Positions 15,471 through 23,312 of a DNA stretch of 42,517 nt are shown here, piece by piece (positions within the stretch are counted from its first letter, which is position 1; every line of letters starts with the position of its first letter). The stretch is taken from IMG/VR virus record IMGVR_UViG_3300046522_000201, positions 1 through 42,517 of that record. One strand, written 5' to 3'. Made by a program: the position numbers and the translations under genes. The notes beneath the pieces were generated by a model. That model ran no database searches. It was not told the DNA's origin and saw only the letters and a program-made list of their open reading frames with translations. This DNA comes from a virus.

Positions 15471-15749
15471 ATGCAGAGCGAGCACATTGACGTTGTTGGC
15501 TATTTGATCGGGTTGGTGGGCGCGACTCTCGGGATGGAGATATTCCCGCCCGAGAAACAGAGGCAGGTCGACAGCCTGGTGCGCCTGCAGTGGGGCGGCC
15601 AGGAGGTGTATATCAAGAAGAACGACGTGGATGCCGAGGCGCGTTCGGTGGCGATCCGCGCGAAGTTCAACGGCCGAAACCGGATCGAGCTGCAGACTGA
15701 GTACGGCATCGGCAGAACGCAGTTTTACAGGATCATCAAAGGCAGTTGA
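15471..15749 (+). CDS. Mor-like helix-turn-helix protein within the late operon
   Basis: A 92-residue protein starting at the base after the terminase stop. The C-terminal half (AIRAKFNGRNRIELQTEYGIGRTQFYRIIKG) matches the helix-turn-helix of Mor/C-type phage activators, and the N-terminal half (MEIFPPEKQRQVDSLVRLQWGGQEVYIKK) fits their dimerisation region. Mor proteins activate middle promoters of Mu-like phages. Its place between terminase and portal genes is unusual for a regulator; it may control a late promoter in this operon, or be a passenger. Confidence 0.7.
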   Translation: MQSEHIDVVGYLIGLVGATLGMEIFPPEKQRQVDSLVRLQWGGQEVYIKKNDVDAEARSVAIRAKFNGRNRIELQTEYGIGRTQFYRIIKGS

Positions 15750-15796
15750 GCAGCGTCATCGCGGCCGCGCCGTGCGGCCAGAGCGGCCACACAAAA

Positions 15797-15820
15797 TCCC
15801 ATTTCCCCCTAGAAATGGGA
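15797..15820. repeat. Conserved hairpin element, copy 1
   Basis: Perfect stem TCCCATTTC (15797-15805) / GAAATGGGA (15812-15820) with loop CCCCTA. No T-run follows, so it is not a standard terminator. It lies in the gap before the gpW-like gene and is the same as the copy at 35869 and, but for one base, the copy at 18150. Confidence 0.85.
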
Positions 15821-15865
15821 CGGCCCGAACGATAGTGTTGGGCCTCCAAATCACCGGGGGGTCCC

Positions 15866-16099
15866 ATGTCCACATCAGCATCCGAAATGCTCGCTAAATA
15901 CCTTGAGGCCGAGGCGGCCGTCCTGGCCGGTAAGTCCATCACGTTCCAGGGCCGGTCGATGAGCATGGAAAACCTGAACGAAATCCGCAGCGGCCGCCGC
16001 GAGTGGGAGCAGCGCGTGAACCAGCAGGCAGGCCGGACGGCCGGGCGTCCCTCGATCGGCGGCATGCCCTTTTCCGTCGCCAGTTTCAACCGGGACTGA
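15866..16099 (+). CDS. Head-tail joining protein (gpW/DUF6148-like)
   Basis: A 77-residue protein: helix (MLAKYLEAEAAVLAGKS), short beta hairpin (ITFQGRSMSM), then helix (ENLNEIRSGRREWEQRV). This order is the gpW/DUF6148 fold that joins head and tail. GGGGGG ribosome-site-like bases precede the ATG. Direct position before the portal gene, as with lambda W, supports the call. Confidence 0.8.
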   Translation: MSTSASEMLAKYLEAEAAVLAGKSITFQGRSMSMENLNEIRSGRREWEQRVNQQAGRTAGRPSIGGMPFSVASFNRD

Positions 16100-16101
16100 G
16101 C

Positions 16102-17646
16102 ATGGAATCAAAGTCCAAGATTCATCTCAATCCCTTCGACCGCGTCGTCGGCTGGTTCTTTCCCGGAGCAGGCGTCCGCCGCCTGGCCGCGCGTCAGCTC
16201 CTGAACCAGTACGAGGCGGCGAAGCCATCCCGCAATCGCAAGGGAGCGAAGGACAACCGGCCGCCGAACGCCCAGGTGCAGCAGGGCGCCGTGGCCCTGC
16301 GTGGCTTGGCGCGCCACCTCGAGCAGAACCACGACATCGCGCGCGGCGCCCTGCGCGTCCTGGTCAACAACGTCGTCGGTCCGAACGGGATCGGCATCGA
16401 GCCGCAGCCTCGGCGCAAGGACGGAAGCATCCACGAGGAATATGCGGCCGCGCTGCGCAACGCCTATCGCGACTGGCAGCAAAAGCCGGAGGTCACGCAC
16501 CGGCACACCTGGAGCAAGGTGCAGCGCCTGGTGGCCAAGACGTGGATGCGCGATGGCGAGTGCTTCGCACAGCGGCTGATCGGCGCGGTGCCGCTGCTGG
16601 ACCATGGCACGAAGGTGCCGTACTCGCTCGAGTTGATCGAGCCGGACATGATCCCGCTGGACTACCACGATCTCGCGCACGGCATCCAGCAGGGTATCGA
16701 GCGCAACACCTGGGGCAAGGCCAGCGCCTACTGGGCCTACAAGCAATTCCCGGGCGAGTCGTGGACCAAGGGGAGCTACGACCTGAAGCGGATCGAAGCC
16801 AGCCGCATGCATCACGTCGCATCGGTCGACCGCATCGGCCAGATGCGCGGCGTGTCGGAGTTCGCCAGCGTGATCACACGGCTCGAAGACATCAAAGACT
16901 ACGAGGAGAGCGAGCGCGTGGCGGCCAAGGTGGCGGCGTCGCTGACTGCCTACGTCAAAAAAGGCGCGCCAGAACAATTCCCTGATGGGCCAGATGGCAC
17001 CCCAGCCGGCCAGCCGCGCGAGCTGCACTTTTCACCGGGCATGATCATCGACAATCTCGGGGTCGGCGAAGAGATCGGCATGATCGATTCCAACCGGCCG
17101 AACCCGAATCTGGTCACGTTCCGCCAGGGCCAGCTGCGCGCCGTCGCCGCAGGCCTGGGCGGCAGCTACTCGAGCATCGCGCGCGACTACAGCGGCACGT
17201 ACTCGTCGCAGCGGCAGGAGCTGGTCGAGCAGTGGATTCATTACGCGGTCCTGTGCGACGAATTCGTGGGCCAGTTCGTGCAGCCGACGTGGAACGACTT
17301 CGTCCAGGCCGCGCACCTGTCCGGTGCCGTGCCGATCCCGCGCGACGTCGACCCCGAGACCGCTGACGATGCATTGTTCGTCGGCCAGTCGATGCCGTGG
17401 ATCGACCCGCTGAAGGAGGCGCTTGCCTGGCATTCGCTGGTCGAGGATGGCTTCGCGAGCGAAGTGGAAGTGATGCGCAAGCGCGGTGCCAACCCGCGCG
17501 ATGTACTCGAGCAGATCAAGGCGCACCGCGACGAGTGCGCGGCGAAGGGCCTGGTGTTCGCTTCCAACTTCGCCAACAAGAACAAAGCGGTTCCAGCTGG
17601 AGCTCCGTCAGGGGAGGAAAAGCCTGATCCGGAAAAGACGGAATGA
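16102..17646 (+). CDS. Portal protein (lambda gpB family)
   Basis: A 514-residue protein from the ATG at 16102, right after the gpW-like stop. Signatures of the lambda-type portal family: LEQNHDIARGALRVLVNNVVGPNGI near residue 72, DWQQKPEVTHRHTWSKVQRL, WMRDGECFAQ, and LGGSYSSIARDYSGTYSSQRQ near residue 352. It forms the dodecameric ring through which DNA enters and leaves. Length is typical for the family (about 530). The C-terminus is Lys/Pro-rich. Confidence 0.95.
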   Translation: MESKSKIHLNPFDRVVGWFFPGAGVRRLAARQLLNQYEAAKPSRNRKGAKDNRPPNAQVQQGAVALRGLARHLEQNHDIARGALRVLVNNVVGPNGIGIEPQPRRKDGSIHEEYAAALRNAYRDWQQKPEVTHRHTWSKVQRLVAKTWMRDGECFAQRLIGAVPLLDHGTKVPYSLELIEPDMIPLDYHDLAHGIQQGIERNTWGKASAYWAYKQFPGESWTKGSYDLKRIEASRMHHVASVDRIGQMRGVSEFASVITRLEDIKDYEESERVAAKVAASLTAYVKKGAPEQFPDGPDGTPAGQPRELHFSPGMIIDNLGVGEEIGMIDSNRPNPNLVTFRQGQLRAVAAGLGGSYSSIARDYSGTYSSQRQELVEQWIHYAVLCDEFVGQFVQPTWNDFVQAAHLSGAVPIPRDVDPETADDALFVGQSMPWIDPLKEALAWHSLVEDGFASEVEVMRKRGANPRDVLEQIKAHRDECAAKGLVFASNFANKNKAVPAGAPSGEEKPDPEKTE

Positions 17647-17739
17647 CCGAGCTTAGGCCATGGGTCTCCTGCCTGCCATTAACCCCAAGCCGCCCGGGAA
17701 CGAGGGCGGCAACCCAGTAGTACTACCAATGGAAAAACA

Positions 17740-18033
17740 ATGAGCTATTCGTTCAACATCAAAGCAATTAGTAAAGCTGCAGCCATGGCCGCCGTTGCAT
17801 CGAAGGTCGATGAGATCGTTGCCACACAGCCGATCCATGCGCGTGACCGCCCAGCAATTCTGGCTAATGCAAACTCGATTATCGATCTGCTGGCCGATGA
17901 CGACACGAAGGACGTGTCGGTCTCCTGCAATGGCTATGTGACTTGGAACGGTGCTGGCACCTTCTCACCTGAAAGTGCGGCATTTGGTGGTGTGTCGATC
18001 GGTTGTTCGGCGGGCCACGTCGCCCGTTCGTAA
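17740..18033 (+). CDS. Small inserted gene (moron-like), function unknown
   Basis: A 97-residue soluble protein (MSYSFNIKAISKAAAMAAVASKVDEIV ... ANANSIIDLLADDDTKDVSVSCNGYVTW), lower in GC than its neighbours. The start has only a weak ribosome site. A strong terminator (18098..18126) follows and the conserved hairpin comes next, so the unit sits as a separate cassette between portal and capsid genes. Proteins with this DVSVSCNGYVTW pattern occur near structural genes of other phages, but I know no function. Confidence 0.65.
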   Translation: MSYSFNIKAISKAAAMAAVASKVDEIVATQPIHARDRPAILANANSIIDLLADDDTKDVSVSCNGYVTWNGAGTFSPESAAFGGVSIGCSAGHVARS

Positions 18034-18097
18034 CTGGCAGGAGTATCCGTACTGCGCTTTCCCGAAGCGTGGGCCGTCTGGTAGACCCTATTCACCC

Positions 18098-18126
18098 AAA
18101 AAAACCGCCTGCAGGCGGTTTTTTTT
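18098..18126 (+). terminator. Bidirectional terminator inside the late operon
   Basis: ACCGCCTGCAGGCGGT-type self-complementary stem flanked by A7 and T8 (18098-18126). It would stop transcription in both directions unless late transcription is antiterminated. It follows the inserted 97-residue gene. Confidence 0.88.
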
Positions 18127-18149
18127 CGGCCGTGCCTCTTGGAAAACTG

Positions 18150-18173
18150 TCCCATTTCTCCCTAGAAATGGGA
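18150..18173. repeat. Conserved hairpin element, copy 2
   Basis: Same stem as at 15797 and 35869, with loop TCCCTA (first loop base differs). The closing pair extends to GTCCC/GGGAC (18149-18174). It lies 60 bp upstream of the protease-capsid gene. Confidence 0.85.
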
Positions 18174-18232
18174 CGCCATCAGAAACACACTACAGGCTTC
18201 AAACACGAACAGCAATCGACAAGGACCTGACG

Positions 18233-20275
18233 ATGGCAGCACCGACAGACGACAAGAACAAAGCGCCGCAGTGGTACACCATCCGTGCCAAGGCGGGCGT
18301 CCAGGCAGCCGCCGGCGGCGTCGCCACGGCGGCCGCGGCCGAGATCCTCATCTACGGCGACATCGGCGAGAGCTGGTATGGCGACACCATCGCTGCCAGC
18401 AGCTTCGTGCGCGAGGTGGCAGCGCTCGACGTGGAGCAGATGACCGTGCGTATCAACAGCTACGGCGGCTCAGTCACGGACGGCATCGCCATCCATAACG
18501 CGCTCAAGCGTCACAAGGCACACGTCACGACCGTGGTCGACGGCATTGCCGCTTCGATCTCCAGCCTGATCGCAATGGCTGGCGACACGGTCGAGATGGC
18601 CGAGAACGCACAGCTGATGATCCACGCTCCCTGGGGCTGGAACTCGGGCAACAGCACCGCCATGCGCGAATACGCCGACATGCTCGACAGCTGGGCCGAC
18701 GCGATGTCGACGACCTATGCGTCCAAGACCGGCACCGACAAGGCCGAGATGCTGGCCCTGCTCACGGACGGCAAGGACCACTGGTACACGGCCGAGCAGG
18801 CGCTCGAGGCGAAGTTCGTCGACGCCGTGATTACGGGCCTGCCAGTCGCGGCCATGGCCCACATGAAGGATTCCATTAAGGCGCGGTACGCATCGCTTCC
18901 GCAGCCGACCACCCCGGCGGCATCGGCCGCGCCTCAACCCCAAACGAAGGAGAGCAACACCATGACCGAAGAAGAGAAGAAGGCCGCCGCCCAGGCTGCC
19001 GCGAAGGCCGCCCTGGATGCCGACAAGGCACGCCGTTCGGGCATCGCCGCAGCGTTCGCAAAATTCACCAACCAGACCGGCGTGACCGCGCTGCTGGCGA
19101 CCTGCTCGGACGATCAGGAGTGCACCGTCGACCAGGCGAGCCAGAAGCTGCTGGCCCACCTGGGCAGCGGCGCTGCTCCAGTCGCAGGCAACTACATCGT
19201 GACCCTGGAAGACGAGCGCGACAAGTTCCGCGCCGGCGCCCAAGCCTCGATGCTGGCCCGCGCGAGCATCGCCAAGGACGACGCCGCCAACAACTACCGC
19301 GGCTTCTCGGTGATGGACCTGGCCCGTGAATGCCTGGCCCACGCCGGCGTCAACATGCGCGGCATGGGCAAGATGGACGTGGTCGCGGCCGCGTTCACCC
19401 ACACCAGCTCGGACTTCCCGTTGCTGCTGTCGGCTGTCGCCAACAAGGCGATGCTGAAGGGCTACGAAGAAGCGGACGAGACCTTCCAATCGTGGACCTC
19501 GCAGGGCAGCCTGGGCGACTTCAAGCCGGGCAAGCGCCTCGACCTGAACACTTTCCCTGGTCTGGACAAGATCCAGGACGGCGGCGAATACAAGTACGCG
19601 AGTATCGGCGAACGCGGCGAGACCGTGCAGCTGGCCACCTACGGCAAGATGTTCTCGCTGACCCGCCACACCATCATCAACGACGACCTGGACGCGTTCA
19701 CCAAGATCCCACGCCGCATGGGGCGTGCCGCGATCCGCACCATCGGTGACCTGGTGTACGCGATCCTGACCGGCAATCCGCTGATGGCCGATGGCAAGGA
19801 GCTGTTCCATGCGGACCACAAAAACCTGCTGCCTGGCCTGGGCATCAACACTGCCGGCGTCGACGCGATGCGTGTGGCGATGGCGAGGCAGACCGATGGC
19901 ACCGCGAACGCGCTGAACATCCGCCTGGCAAAGCTGCTGGTCCCTGTCGCGCTCGAAGGCACAGCCAAGGTCGTTCGCGACAGCGAGTTCGAGGTCGGCG
20001 CAGCTGTCAAGAACAACACGGTGCCGAACTCCGTCAAGGGCACCTTCGAAGTCATCAGCGATGCGCGCCTCGACGCGTCTTCGTCGACGACCTGGTATGG
20101 CACCGCCGACCAGAACATCCAGGATACCGTCGAAGTGCAGTACCTCGACGGCAACACCGCGCCGACTCTCGAGCAGCAGGACGGTTGGACGACTGACGGT
20201 GTCCAGTTCAAGGTCCGCATGGATGCCGGCGTAAAGGCGCTCGACTTCCGTACCTTGGCTGCGGCCGCCGCGTAA
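18233..20275 (+). CDS. ClpP-like prohead protease / major capsid protein fusion
   Basis: A 680-residue protein from the ATG at 18233. Residues ~35-215 are a ClpP-type serine protease: INSYGGSVTDGIAIHNAL, nucleophile in DGIAASISSLIAMAGD, and His in MIHAPWG. A linker rich in Ala/Lys/Pro follows (~225-265, MTEEEKKAAAQAAAKAALDADKARR) and could act as scaffold. The remainder is an HK97-fold major capsid region (ASIGERGETVQLATYGKMFSLTRHTIINDDL, GRAAIRTIGDLVY). The protease must release itself after prohead assembly. An internal in-frame ATG at 18961 may also give a separate scaffold-capsid product, as lambda Nu3 lies within C. A DUF2190 protein gene follows. Confidence 0.92.
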   Translation: MAAPTDDKNKAPQWYTIRAKAGVQAAAGGVATAAAAEILIYGDIGESWYGDTIAASSFVREVAALDVEQMTVRINSYGGSVTDGIAIHNALKRHKAHVTTVVDGIAASISSLIAMAGDTVEMAENAQLMIHAPWGWNSGNSTAMREYADMLDSWADAMSTTYASKTGTDKAEMLALLTDGKDHWYTAEQALEAKFVDAVITGLPVAAMAHMKDSIKARYASLPQPTTPAASAAPQPQTKESNTMTEEEKKAAAQAAAKAALDADKARRSGIAAAFAKFTNQTGVTALLATCSDDQECTVDQASQKLLAHLGSGAAPVAGNYIVTLEDERDKFRAGAQASMLARASIAKDDAANNYRGFSVMDLARECLAHAGVNMRGMGKMDVVAAAFTHTSSDFPLLLSAVANKAMLKGYEEADETFQSWTSQGSLGDFKPGKRLDLNTFPGLDKIQDGGEYKYASIGERGETVQLATYGKMFSLTRHTIINDDLDAFTKIPRRMGRAAIRTIGDLVYAILTGNPLMADGKELFHADHKNLLPGLGINTAGVDAMRVAMARQTDGTANALNIRLAKLLVPVALEGTAKVVRDSEFEVGAAVKNNTVPNSVKGTFEVISDARLDASSSTTWYGTADQNIQDTVEVQYLDGNTAPTLEQQDGWTTDGVQFKVRMDAGVKALDFRTLAAAAA

Positions 20276-20330
20276 TCACCACATCAGGCGCCGCGCAGTC
20301 GGCGCCACCTCACTCTGGAAGGAAATTAGC

Positions 20331-20657
20331 ATGGCGAAGAATTATCAAGGTGAAGGCGACGTGCTCGACTTTACCGCTGGTGCAACACCTGTCGTATCGG
20401 GTGCGGCCGTCTTGATGGGCGCTCGCCTGGGCATTGCTCTGGCCGACATCCCAGCCCTCGAAACGGGAAGCGTTGCGGTGACGGGCGTGTGGTCCGTGCA
20501 GAAGGCGGCCGGTGCCGTTGCTCAGGGCGCGCTCGTGTACTGGGACCAAGCTGCGGAGCAGCTGACCACGGTCGACGAAGGCAACACGTTGGCCGGCTTC
20601 GCGGCGGCGCCTGCAGCAGCTGGCGCGGCCGACGTACGCATCAAGATCAACGCCTGA
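20331..20657 (+). CDS. Capsid decoration protein (DUF2190-like)
   Basis: A 108-residue, beta-rich protein (MAKNYQGEGDVLDFTAGATPVVSGAAVLMGARLGIALADI ... VTGVWSVQKAAGA ... ALVYWDQ) typical of DUF2190/cement proteins that bind the capsid lattice after expansion. Ribosome site GGAAGG upstream. The place directly after the capsid gene fits lambda D. Function inferred from family pattern. Confidence 0.82.
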   Translation: MAKNYQGEGDVLDFTAGATPVVSGAAVLMGARLGIALADIPALETGSVAVTGVWSVQKAAGAVAQGALVYWDQAAEQLTTVDEGNTLAGFAAAPAAAGAADVRIKINA

Positions 20658-20659
20658 CC

Positions 20660-20959
20660 GTGTTCGCCGAGCTCGAGGCGCGACTGAACCGCCTGGCGAT
20701 GGAGCGCCTCGCCAACGCCACCGCCGTGATCAACGGCGAGGGCGTCCCTGTCATCTTCGACGCCGAGTACCAGGCCGGCACGGTCGGTGTCGGGATGGGG
20801 GCGTCGATGCCGCAGATGGTGATTGCGAACAGCCGGGTCCCTGTGGACTTTGCCGACACCCGGATCACCGTCAACGGCGCCGCTTGGATCGTGGCTGACC
20901 GCCAGAAGGACAGCGACCTTCCGGCCGGGCTGAGCCTCGTGATTCTGGAGAAAGCATGA
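20660..20959 (+). CDS. Head-tail connector (FII-like)
   Basis: A 99-residue protein starting with GTG at 20660, two bases after the previous stop. An N-terminal helix is followed by beta strands (GEGVPVIFDAEYQ, RITVNGAAWIVADRQ, LSLVILEKA), the shape of lambda FII and related stopper proteins that close the filled head and dock the tail. Its stop overlaps the next gene (ATGA). Confidence 0.65.
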   Translation: MFAELEARLNRLAMERLANATAVINGEGVPVIFDAEYQAGTVGVGMGASMPQMVIANSRVPVDFADTRITVNGAAWIVADRQKDSDLPAGLSLVILEKA

Positions 20960-21402
20960 CAACCCAGCACCTGGCGATCGTGACCGCAATCACCGACCGC
21001 CTCAAGGAAGCCGCACTGGCAGGCGGGCGCGTTTATGCAAATCGCTCCCGTCCGCTGAGCAGCGATAAGGACTCGGCCATCATCGTCCGTCTTGGCCGCG
21101 CAGCATCGCAGGAAGTACGGCAGCTGGGCGGCCGTACCACTTGGAACACGTTGATCGAGATCGAGTGCTACGGGCGCGATGGGGCCGATGACGTCCCGGG
21201 AACGGCCGCCGACCTTGTGCTCGAGCTGACATTCGAAAACCTCGCATCCGCATCGGATCTCGGCTACGGCGTCATGGATATCGAGCCCCTCGCCGGCGAC
21301 ACGCTGGCCTGGGACTTCGAGCAAATCGACACCACGGTCGCATGCGTCGTGGCGCGCTTCGTAGTGAAACACCAAACCAATGGGAGAACCCTGAAGGCAT
21401 GA
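20956..21402 (+). CDS. Tail terminator protein (gpU-like)
   Basis: A 148-residue protein. The pattern of an N-terminal helix (AIVTAITDRLKEA), then strands (SAIIVRLGRA, NTLIEIECYGR) and ADLVLELTFENLA is that of tail terminator proteins, which cap the growing tail tube and join it to the head. Position between the FII-like and tail tube genes agrees with this. Confidence 0.7.
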   Translation: MTTQHLAIVTAITDRLKEAALAGGRVYANRSRPLSSDKDSAIIVRLGRAASQEVRQLGGRTTWNTLIEIECYGRDGADDVPGTAADLVLELTFENLASASDLGYGVMDIEPLAGDTLAWDFEQIDTTVACVVARFVVKHQTNGRTLKA

Positions 21403-21590
21403 AAAACCCGACCGACACGAAAGACGCTGCGGCGTCGACGACCACGCCGGCCACCGTGCAGACGTCTGCACAACCCGAAGCCGAGGTGCTGCACAAGCAA
21501 CCGAGCACGGGTGGCAGCTACACCCGTAACCCCGCAACCGGCGATCTGGTCAAGAACGGCCCGCCAGTTGCCGCAACCGATAAGGAGTAA
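21399..21590 (+). CDS. Small tail-region protein
   Basis: A 63-residue, low-complexity, Thr/Ala-rich protein (TTTPATVQTSAQPE), probably disordered except for a C-terminal GGSYTRNPATGDLVKNGPPV segment. ATGA overlap with the upstream gene and three bases from the next start. The exact 16-bp palindrome (21456..21471) lies inside its Thr/Ala-rich part. Small proteins of this form are common before tail tube genes; function unknown. Confidence 0.7.
   Translation: MKNPTDTKDAAASTTTPATVQTSAQPEAEVLHKQPSTGGSYTRNPATGDLVKNGPPVAATDKE
21456..21471. repeat. 16-bp palindrome GTGCAGACGTCTGCAC (reference copy)
   Basis: Perfect 16-bp palindrome. Near copies with one mismatch lie at 3929..3944, 11969..11984 and 37663..37678; a two-mismatch copy is at 35955..35970. 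Confidence 0.85.
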
Positions 21591-21593
21591 CCC

Positions 21594-22568
21594 GTGTCAC
21601 GCCTGATTAACAAGACGGTCATTCTGGCCAAGCTGGAGGAGATTTACGGCCAGGACGCCGGCCCGGACGGTGCCGCAAATGCGCTCGTCGTCAGCAACCT
21701 CAGCATCAATCCCCTGAACGCTGAATACATCGCGCGCGGCATCATCCGCGACTACCTGGGCGGTTCCGAGGAGCTCCCGGGCGCACGCTACATGGAGTGC
21801 GGCTTCGACATCGAGCTGGTCGGCTCGGGCCAAAACGCGGTTGCGCCGGCGTGGGGGCCGCTGATCCGCTCCATCGGCTTTGCCGAAATCATTACGCCCG
21901 CCGTGCGCGTCGACTACGTGCCCATCTCCGGCAACTTCGAGTCGTCCACGGTCTACTGGTACGACGACGGCGTGCTGCACAAGCTGCTGGGCGTTCGAGG
22001 GACCGCGACCATGGATCTGGGCGTCGGCAAGAAGCCCGTCATCAGCTTCAAGTTCATGGGTGTCGACGGTGGCACCGTTGTGGCGCCAGTGGTGGCCACG
22101 ACCCTGACCGCCTGGCGCGTGCCGCAGATCGTGCTCGATGCGAACTCGGGACAACTGACGTTCGGCGCTACCCACGCTACGACGACCGCTCCCGCGTTGG
22201 TCGGCGGCACCAAGTACCCGAGCGATGGCCTGACGATCGACCTGGGTATCAAGGCCCAGTTCCAGAAGCTTCTCGGTGGCGAGTCCATCGGCATTTCCGA
22301 GCGTGACGTCACCGGCGCGGTGAAGCTGCAGGTGACTGCGGCGCAAGAGGTCGCGTTCCTGAACTCGATCAAAGCCGCTGCTCTCACCTCGATCGGCCTC
22401 ATTCACGGCACCGTCGCTAATGACAAGGTGGGCGTTTTTGCGCCGGCCGTGCAGATGAAGGAACCGACCAAGGAAGAGCTGAACGGCGAGCGAATGATCG
22501 GCTACAAGCTTGGCATGAAGCCGAAGCTCGGTAACGACGAGATCCGCATCTTCACCAGCTTCGCGTAA
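21594..22568 (+). CDS. Major tail tube protein
   Basis: A 324-residue protein starting with GTG at 21594, after a GGAG ribosome site. Features: MSRLINKTVILAKLEEIYGQD start, ARYMECGFDIELVGSG, then WGPLIRSIGFAEII and GATATMDLGVGKK-like strands with a C-terminal ERMIGYKLGMKPKLGNDEIRIF. It is longer than lambda V but follows the same gene order (terminator, tube, G, GT, tape measure). It should assemble as stacked hexamers around the tape measure. Confidence 0.85.
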   Translation: MSRLINKTVILAKLEEIYGQDAGPDGAANALVVSNLSINPLNAEYIARGIIRDYLGGSEELPGARYMECGFDIELVGSGQNAVAPAWGPLIRSIGFAEIITPAVRVDYVPISGNFESSTVYWYDDGVLHKLLGVRGTATMDLGVGKKPVISFKFMGVDGGTVVAPVVATTLTAWRVPQIVLDANSGQLTFGATHATTTAPALVGGTKYPSDGLTIDLGIKAQFQKLLGGESIGISERDVTGAVKLQVTAAQEVAFLNSIKAAALTSIGLIHGTVANDKVGVFAPAVQMKEPTKEELNGERMIGYKLGMKPKLGNDEIRIFTSFA

Positions 22569-22611
22569 TCACCCCGGGGCTTCGTGCCCCGATAAATCCA
22601 CAGGAAAAATC

Positions 22612-22956
22612 ATGGCAAAAAAATTCAAGATTGCAGTCAGCAACACCGTGGCTGTGTCGGTCAAGGCGACCATCGCCGACGAAGGCGGTAAGCCCGTTAC
22701 GCATAAATTCAAGCTGATCTGCGAACGCCGTGGCGCCGAAGAGATGAAGGACCAGCTTGAAGGCAACTTCAACGTCAAGGCGTTCATGAAGGAAGTGACC
22801 ACCGGCTGGGAAGACCAGCGCTTGGTGCTCGACGAAGACAACAAGCCGGCGGAATTCGAGGCCGATGCGCTCGATGCACTGCTCGACATCAGTGGTCTGG
22901 CGATGGTCTGTTTCGTCGCATACGGCAAGGATGCTGCTGCCCAGGCAAAAAACTAG
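22612..22956 (+). CDS. Tail assembly chaperone (gpG-like)
   Basis: A 114-residue protein (MAKKFKIAVSNTVAVSVKATIADEGG ...), the short form of a frameshifted pair. It ends in GCA AAA AAC TAG, so the last sense codons form a slippery heptamer. Chaperones of this type coat the tape measure during tail assembly and leave before maturation. Lambda gpG is 140 residues. Confidence 0.9.
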   Translation: MAKKFKIAVSNTVAVSVKATIADEGGKPVTHKFKLICERRGAEEMKDQLEGNFNVKAFMKEVTTGWEDQRLVLDEDNKPAEFEADALDALLDISGLAMVCFVAYGKDAAAQAKN

Positions 22957-23312
22957 AAGAGGTCGCGCGCTGCGCGGCCCTTGGTCTGATCGTTGACGAA
23001 TCGCAGGAGGCGACTGCAGCGACAACGGTCGACGAGGCTGCCGCCGCGTTCGGCCTCGTTCCCGTCTACGAAGAAGAGCAGGTATGGCCGGTCTACCTGT
23101 GGCCCGAAAACTTGCTGTCCTGGGCGTTTTTCAATGCTGTATCGAGCCAGTGGGTTGCCGGCCCAGGTGGAGTTGTCGGCCTTAACTACCCGGGCGTGGA
23201 AGTAGTCCGCCGCGCTTGGCAGATTAAGCAAAAGGACTGGCCCCGTTTGTTTTCGGATGTTCAGGTGATGGAGCGCGCCACCTTGAAGGCGTGGAGAGAA
23301 AAGAAAAAATGA
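22612..23312 (+). CDS. Frameshifted tail assembly chaperone (gpG-T-like fusion)
   Basis: A -1 shift at A AAA AAC (22947-22953) joins the G frame to the frame ending at 23312, i.e. 22612..22953 followed by 22953..23312 (233 residues). The added part starts LEEVARCAALGLIVDE, contains WPVYLWPENLLSWAFFNAV, and ends REKKK. It has no start codon and ribosome site of its own near its 5' end, so frameshifting is the likely route. In lambda about 4% of ribosomes shift; the rate here is unknown. Confidence 0.9.
22947..22953 (+). promoter_or_regulatory. Programmed -1 frameshift slippery site
   Basis: A AAA AAC in the X XXY YYZ form, one codon before the TAG stop of the G frame. Slippage places the ribosome in the T-like frame. 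Confidence 0.88.

Noticed and set aside
22568-22600. CGGGG/CCCCG hairpin after the tail tube gene
   Set aside because: No T-run; weak, may be a simple spacer or mild attenuator.
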